64,000 nucleotides of DNA. Source: Roseovarius pacificus. Lineage in GTDB: Bacteria > Pseudomonadota > Alphaproteobacteria > Rhodobacterales > Rhodobacteraceae. Both the position numbers and the translations under genes were made by a program. Where the stretch lies: NCBI RefSeq assembly GCF_900142665.1, contig NZ_FRBR01000006.1:1-64000 (forward strand), given 5' to 3'. Positions 61,559 through 64,000 of this stretch are shown in pieces. A model generated the notes under the pieces. That model was not told where the DNA came from and did not search any database. It saw only the letters and a list, made by a program, of their open reading frames with translations. Position 1 is the stretch's first letter; each line of letters begins with the position of its first letter.

Positions 61559-62370
61559 GACGCTTCACCTGGTTCAACGCCACATCGCTGACCCTCGGCT
61601 TTGCGTTCCTCTACCTGCCGATGGTCCTGCTGATCATCTACAGCTTCAATGAGTCCAAGCTGGTCACGGTCTGGGCGGGATTTTCCACCAAATGGTACGG
61701 CGAACTCCTGCGGAACGAGGCATTTCTGGACGCCGCATGGGTCACGCTTCAGGTGGCCTTTGTCAGTTCCACCATCGCCACGGTCCTTGGCACCATGGCG
61801 GCCTATGTCATGGTCCGCGCGGGCCGTTTCGCGGGGCGTACCCTGTTTTCCGGCATGATCTACGCACCGCTTGTCATGCCCGAGGTGATCACCGGCCTGT
61901 CACTGCTGCTGTTGTTCATCGGCATCGGGCTGGACCGCGGGGTATTCACCATCATCCTCGCCCATACGACCTTTTCGATGTGCTACGTCTCGGTCGTGGT
62001 GTCCTCTCGGCTGGTCAGCTTTGACCGTTCACTGGAAGAGGCCGCGCTCGATCTGGGCTGTTCGCCGATGCAGGCGTTTCGCCTTGTCACCCTGCCCATC
62101 ATCGCGCCTGCGGTGATTTCCGGCTGGCTGCTGGCCTTTACCCTGTCGCTGGACGATCTGGTGATCGCATCCTTTACCGCCGGTCCGTCGGCCACCACCC
62201 TGCCGATCAAGATCTGGTCGTCGATCCGCCTGGGCGTCAGCCCCGAGATCAACGCATTGTCCACGCTGATGATCGCCGTGGTCGCCGTTGGGGTCATCAC
62301 CGCCTCGATCGTGACGAAACGTGCGGCCCTGCGGCAACAGGCAGATCAACGCGCCGCCGAACGCGCATGA
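61555..62370 (+). CDS. potI: Polyamine ABC transporter permease
   Basis: 271 residues, PotI/PotC size. EAA loop SLEEAALDLGCSPMQAFRLVTLPI. ATG 61555 has GGAGGG 7 bases upstream; GTG 61549 is too close to it. Ends in an ATGA overlap with the oxidase gene. Confidence 0.88.
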   Translation: MRRFTWFNATSLTLGFAFLYLPMVLLIIYSFNESKLVTVWAGFSTKWYGELLRNEAFLDAAWVTLQVAFVSSTIATVLGTMAAYVMVRAGRFAGRTLFSGMIYAPLVMPEVITGLSLLLLFIGIGLDRGVFTIILAHTTFSMCYVSVVVSSRLVSFDRSLEEAALDLGCSPMQAFRLVTLPIIAPAVISGWLLAFTLSLDDLVIASFTAGPSATTLPIKIWSSIRLGVSPEINALSTLMIAVVAVGVITASIVTKRAALRQQADQRAAERA

Positions 62371-63692
62371 AACACGTCTTTCCCGAGCACACCTATGGCG
62401 ATGCGCCCCGTGCGCAGTGCTATTGGGGCGATACGGTGTCCGATCCCGGCTATCCTGCCGCCTCGGGGCAGATCACCTGCGATATCGCGGTGATCGGCGC
62501 GGGCTTTACCGGCCTTTCCGCCGCCTTGCATCTGGCCGAATCCGGGGCCGATGTAGCCGTATTAGAGACGAATACACCCGGCTGGGGCGCCTCGGGGCGC
62601 AATGGCGGATTCTGCTGTCTTGGCGGGTTCGGGGCCCCCGACCCGGTGATCGCCAAGCTGCACGGCGAAAACGCCCGCGCCGAGGCCCGCCGCGCCGAAA
62701 TGGCCGCCGTCGAAACCGCCGCCGATCTGATCGAGCGCCACGATTTGCAGGTCAACCGCCACTCGGACGGCGAAACCGTCATGGGCTTCACCCCCAGATC
62801 GCTGGCCGGGTTCGAAGCCGAGTCGAAACGGATCGAGGTCGATCTCGGCATCACGCCACAAATCATCCCGAACGAAGATCTGGCACAGCACGGCATGACC
62901 GGCCCGTTCCACTGCGGCATGAGTATTCCGGTGGGGTTCGCCCTGAACCCGGCCAAATACGCGCTTGGCCTCGCACAGGCGGCCAGCACGCAGGGCGCGC
63001 GTATCTTTTCGCGCTCACCCGTGCAGCGGATCGACCACGGCAATCGCTTTACCCTGCATACGGATAGCGCCCGGATCACCGCCAAACGCCTGATCGTAGC
63101 AACCAACGGCTATTCCTCGGACGACCTGCCGCGCTGGATGCGGGCGCGATACCTGCCTGCGCAATCCAATGTGCTGGTCACCCGCACCCTGTCGGACGAA
63201 GAGATCGCCGAACAGGGCTGGTCCAGCCACCAGATGGCCTATGACGAACGGTTCTTCCTGCATTATTTCCGCCTGATGCCCAACCGGCGCTTCCTGTTCG
63301 GGATGCGTGGCGGGTTGTTCAGCTCCCCGGCACAGGATGCCCGCATGCACCGCACGATCCGCAGCCATTTCGAGCGGATGTTCCCCGCCTGGGCGCATGT
63401 CGATACCCCCTATAGCTGGAACGGGTTGCTCAGCCTGTCGCGCGACATGACCCCCTATGCCGGCCCGATCCCCGAAATGCCGGGGGCCTTCACCGCGCTC
63501 AGCTATCAGGGCAACGGCGTGGCGATGGCCAGCCACGCGGGGGCGATCCTTGCCGATCTGGTACAGGACAAGACACCAAGCCGCGCCTATCCGTCCATCC
63601 TGCGCAAACCGCCCCGGCGCTTTCCCCTGGGCCGTTTCCGGCGCGCATGGCTTTGGCCGCCCTACGCGGTGGCTGCATTGACCGGCGGGTAA
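62367..63692 (+). CDS. FAD-dependent amine oxidase, PuuB (gamma-glutamylputrescine oxidase)-like
   Basis: 441 residues. DAO-type flavoenzyme: YWGDTVSDPG start, dinucleotide fold CDIAVIGAGFTGLSAALHLAESGADVAVLE (about residues 40-68), GWGASGRNGGFC flavin-attachment region, and ending GNGVAMASHAG. Coupled to potI, so it would oxidise an imported amine. The partner ligase PuuA is not in the window, so direct amine oxidation is also open. Confidence 0.82.
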   Translation: MKHVFPEHTYGDAPRAQCYWGDTVSDPGYPAASGQITCDIAVIGAGFTGLSAALHLAESGADVAVLETNTPGWGASGRNGGFCCLGGFGAPDPVIAKLHGENARAEARRAEMAAVETAADLIERHDLQVNRHSDGETVMGFTPRSLAGFEAESKRIEVDLGITPQIIPNEDLAQHGMTGPFHCGMSIPVGFALNPAKYALGLAQAASTQGARIFSRSPVQRIDHGNRFTLHTDSARITAKRLIVATNGYSSDDLPRWMRARYLPAQSNVLVTRTLSDEEIAEQGWSSHQMAYDERFFLHYFRLMPNRRFLFGMRGGLFSSPAQDARMHRTIRSHFERMFPAWAHVDTPYSWNGLLSLSRDMTPYAGPIPEMPGAFTALSYQGNGVAMASHAGAILADLVQDKTPSRAYPSILRKPPRRFPLGRFRRAWLWPPYAVAALTGG

Positions 63693-63697
63693 CAGGC

Positions 63698-64000
63698 TTA
63701 GCCCTGCGGGGTACGCAATGCACGGGCCTGCCCACGCTTCAGGCCCAGATGACGCTCGCGCAGGATGATGATGATCCCCGCCGCAATCACCAACACCGCA
63801 CCCAGCAACATCGGCCCGGTCGGCACCTCGTCGAAAATCACGTACCCGATCGCCAGCGCGAACAGCATCGACGCATAATCGAACGGCGCCACCACACTGG
63901 CATCGGCAAAGCGATAGGCCGAAGTCAGGAAAATCTGCGCGATGCCGCCGATCAGCCCCGCGAGGATCAGATAAACAGTCTCTGTTCCGCCCGGAATCGT
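63698..64000 (-). CDS. EamA/DMT-family transporter, C-terminal part (runs off the window)
   Basis: The - strand frame is open from the window edge to the stop at 63698. The visible 100 residues are four helices of an EamA repeat (GGIAQIFLTSAYRFADASVVAPF, PTGPMLLGAVLVIAAGIIII) and a basic tail. The N-terminal two thirds lie outside. Drug/metabolite exporter family; convergent with the oxidase gene. Confidence 0.8.
   Translation of the reverse strand, partial: TIPGGTETVYLILAGLIGGIAQIFLTSAYRFADASVVAPFDYASMLFALAIGYVIFDEVPTGPMLLGAVLVIAAGIIIILRERHLGLKRGQARALRTPQG

Overview
The window is GC-rich and gene-dense, and looks like a chromosomal segment of an alphaproteobacterium of the Rhodobacteraceae (Roseobacter-type). 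Supporting signs are a petP-petR-like regulator pair, the leuC / membrane protein / leuD arrangement typical of that family, hydroxyectoine/ectoine breakdown genes, and two polyamine-type ABC systems. There is one tRNA (Pro, CGG). I see no rRNA, CRISPR array or intact insertion sequence; the only mobile-DNA trace is a truncated tyrosine recombinase beside the tRNA.

Layout. 1-6.5 kb: organosulfur-type cluster on the + strand (two tiny ORFs, FAD/NAD(P)-binding protein, FMN reductase, DszA/NtaA-type monooxygenase, SsuCAB-like ABC transporter), then an SLC13 anion permease on the - strand. 8.6-12.4 kb: ArsR-SRPBCC fusion behind a leaderless promoter, luciferase-like monooxygenase, methyltransferase, F420-type NADP reductase. 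12.5-15.5 kb: two Cys-nucleophile alpha/beta hydrolases divergent from a LysR regulator. 15.5-20.1 kb: I78 inhibitor lipoprotein, GNAT, MFS/MocR divergent pair, recombinase remnant, tRNA-Pro. 20.2-30.5 kb: Na/Pi symporter, leuB, leuD, leuC with companions, petR/petP, ilvE. 30.5-39 kb: an LysR-centred stress or detoxification locus (MFS pump, cytochrome P460-like protein, two cupins, F420-type reductase, carboxymuconolactone decarboxylase-like protein, Tat-exported hydrolase, cyclophilin-like protein, SDR). 39.3-52.4 kb: PotABCD-like transporter joined to a hydroxyectoine/ectoine catabolic operon (aminotransferase, semialdehyde dehydrogenase, AsnC, amidase, eutC, eutB) with doeA divergent. 52.6-55.9 kb: rmlCBDA. 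56-63.7 kb: putrescine uptake and catabolism (aminotransferase, GntR, potFGHI, PuuB-like oxidase). The right edge cuts an EamA transporter.

The most striking unexplained signal is a repeated operator, TCATGA-N7-TCATGA, found five times between 32.0 and 37.7 kb. Four copies lie 79-90 bp before the start codon of a transcription unit and one lies 124 bp before. The LysR gene sits in the middle. A smaller paralogous module at 11.8-15.5 kb carries a different half-site in the same 6-7-6 geometry (TATCAT-N7-ATGATA) at 74 bp. Together they suggest two related LysR regulons controlling exported and cytosolic hydrolase/reductase/cupin enzymes.

A second point is the ectoine route. EutA and the DoeB/EutE deacetylase are not present in the window, while a nitrilase-superfamily amidase is translationally coupled to eutC in the place where a deacetylase would be expected. 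All functional statements come from reading translated sequences and recalling families; no database search was run.
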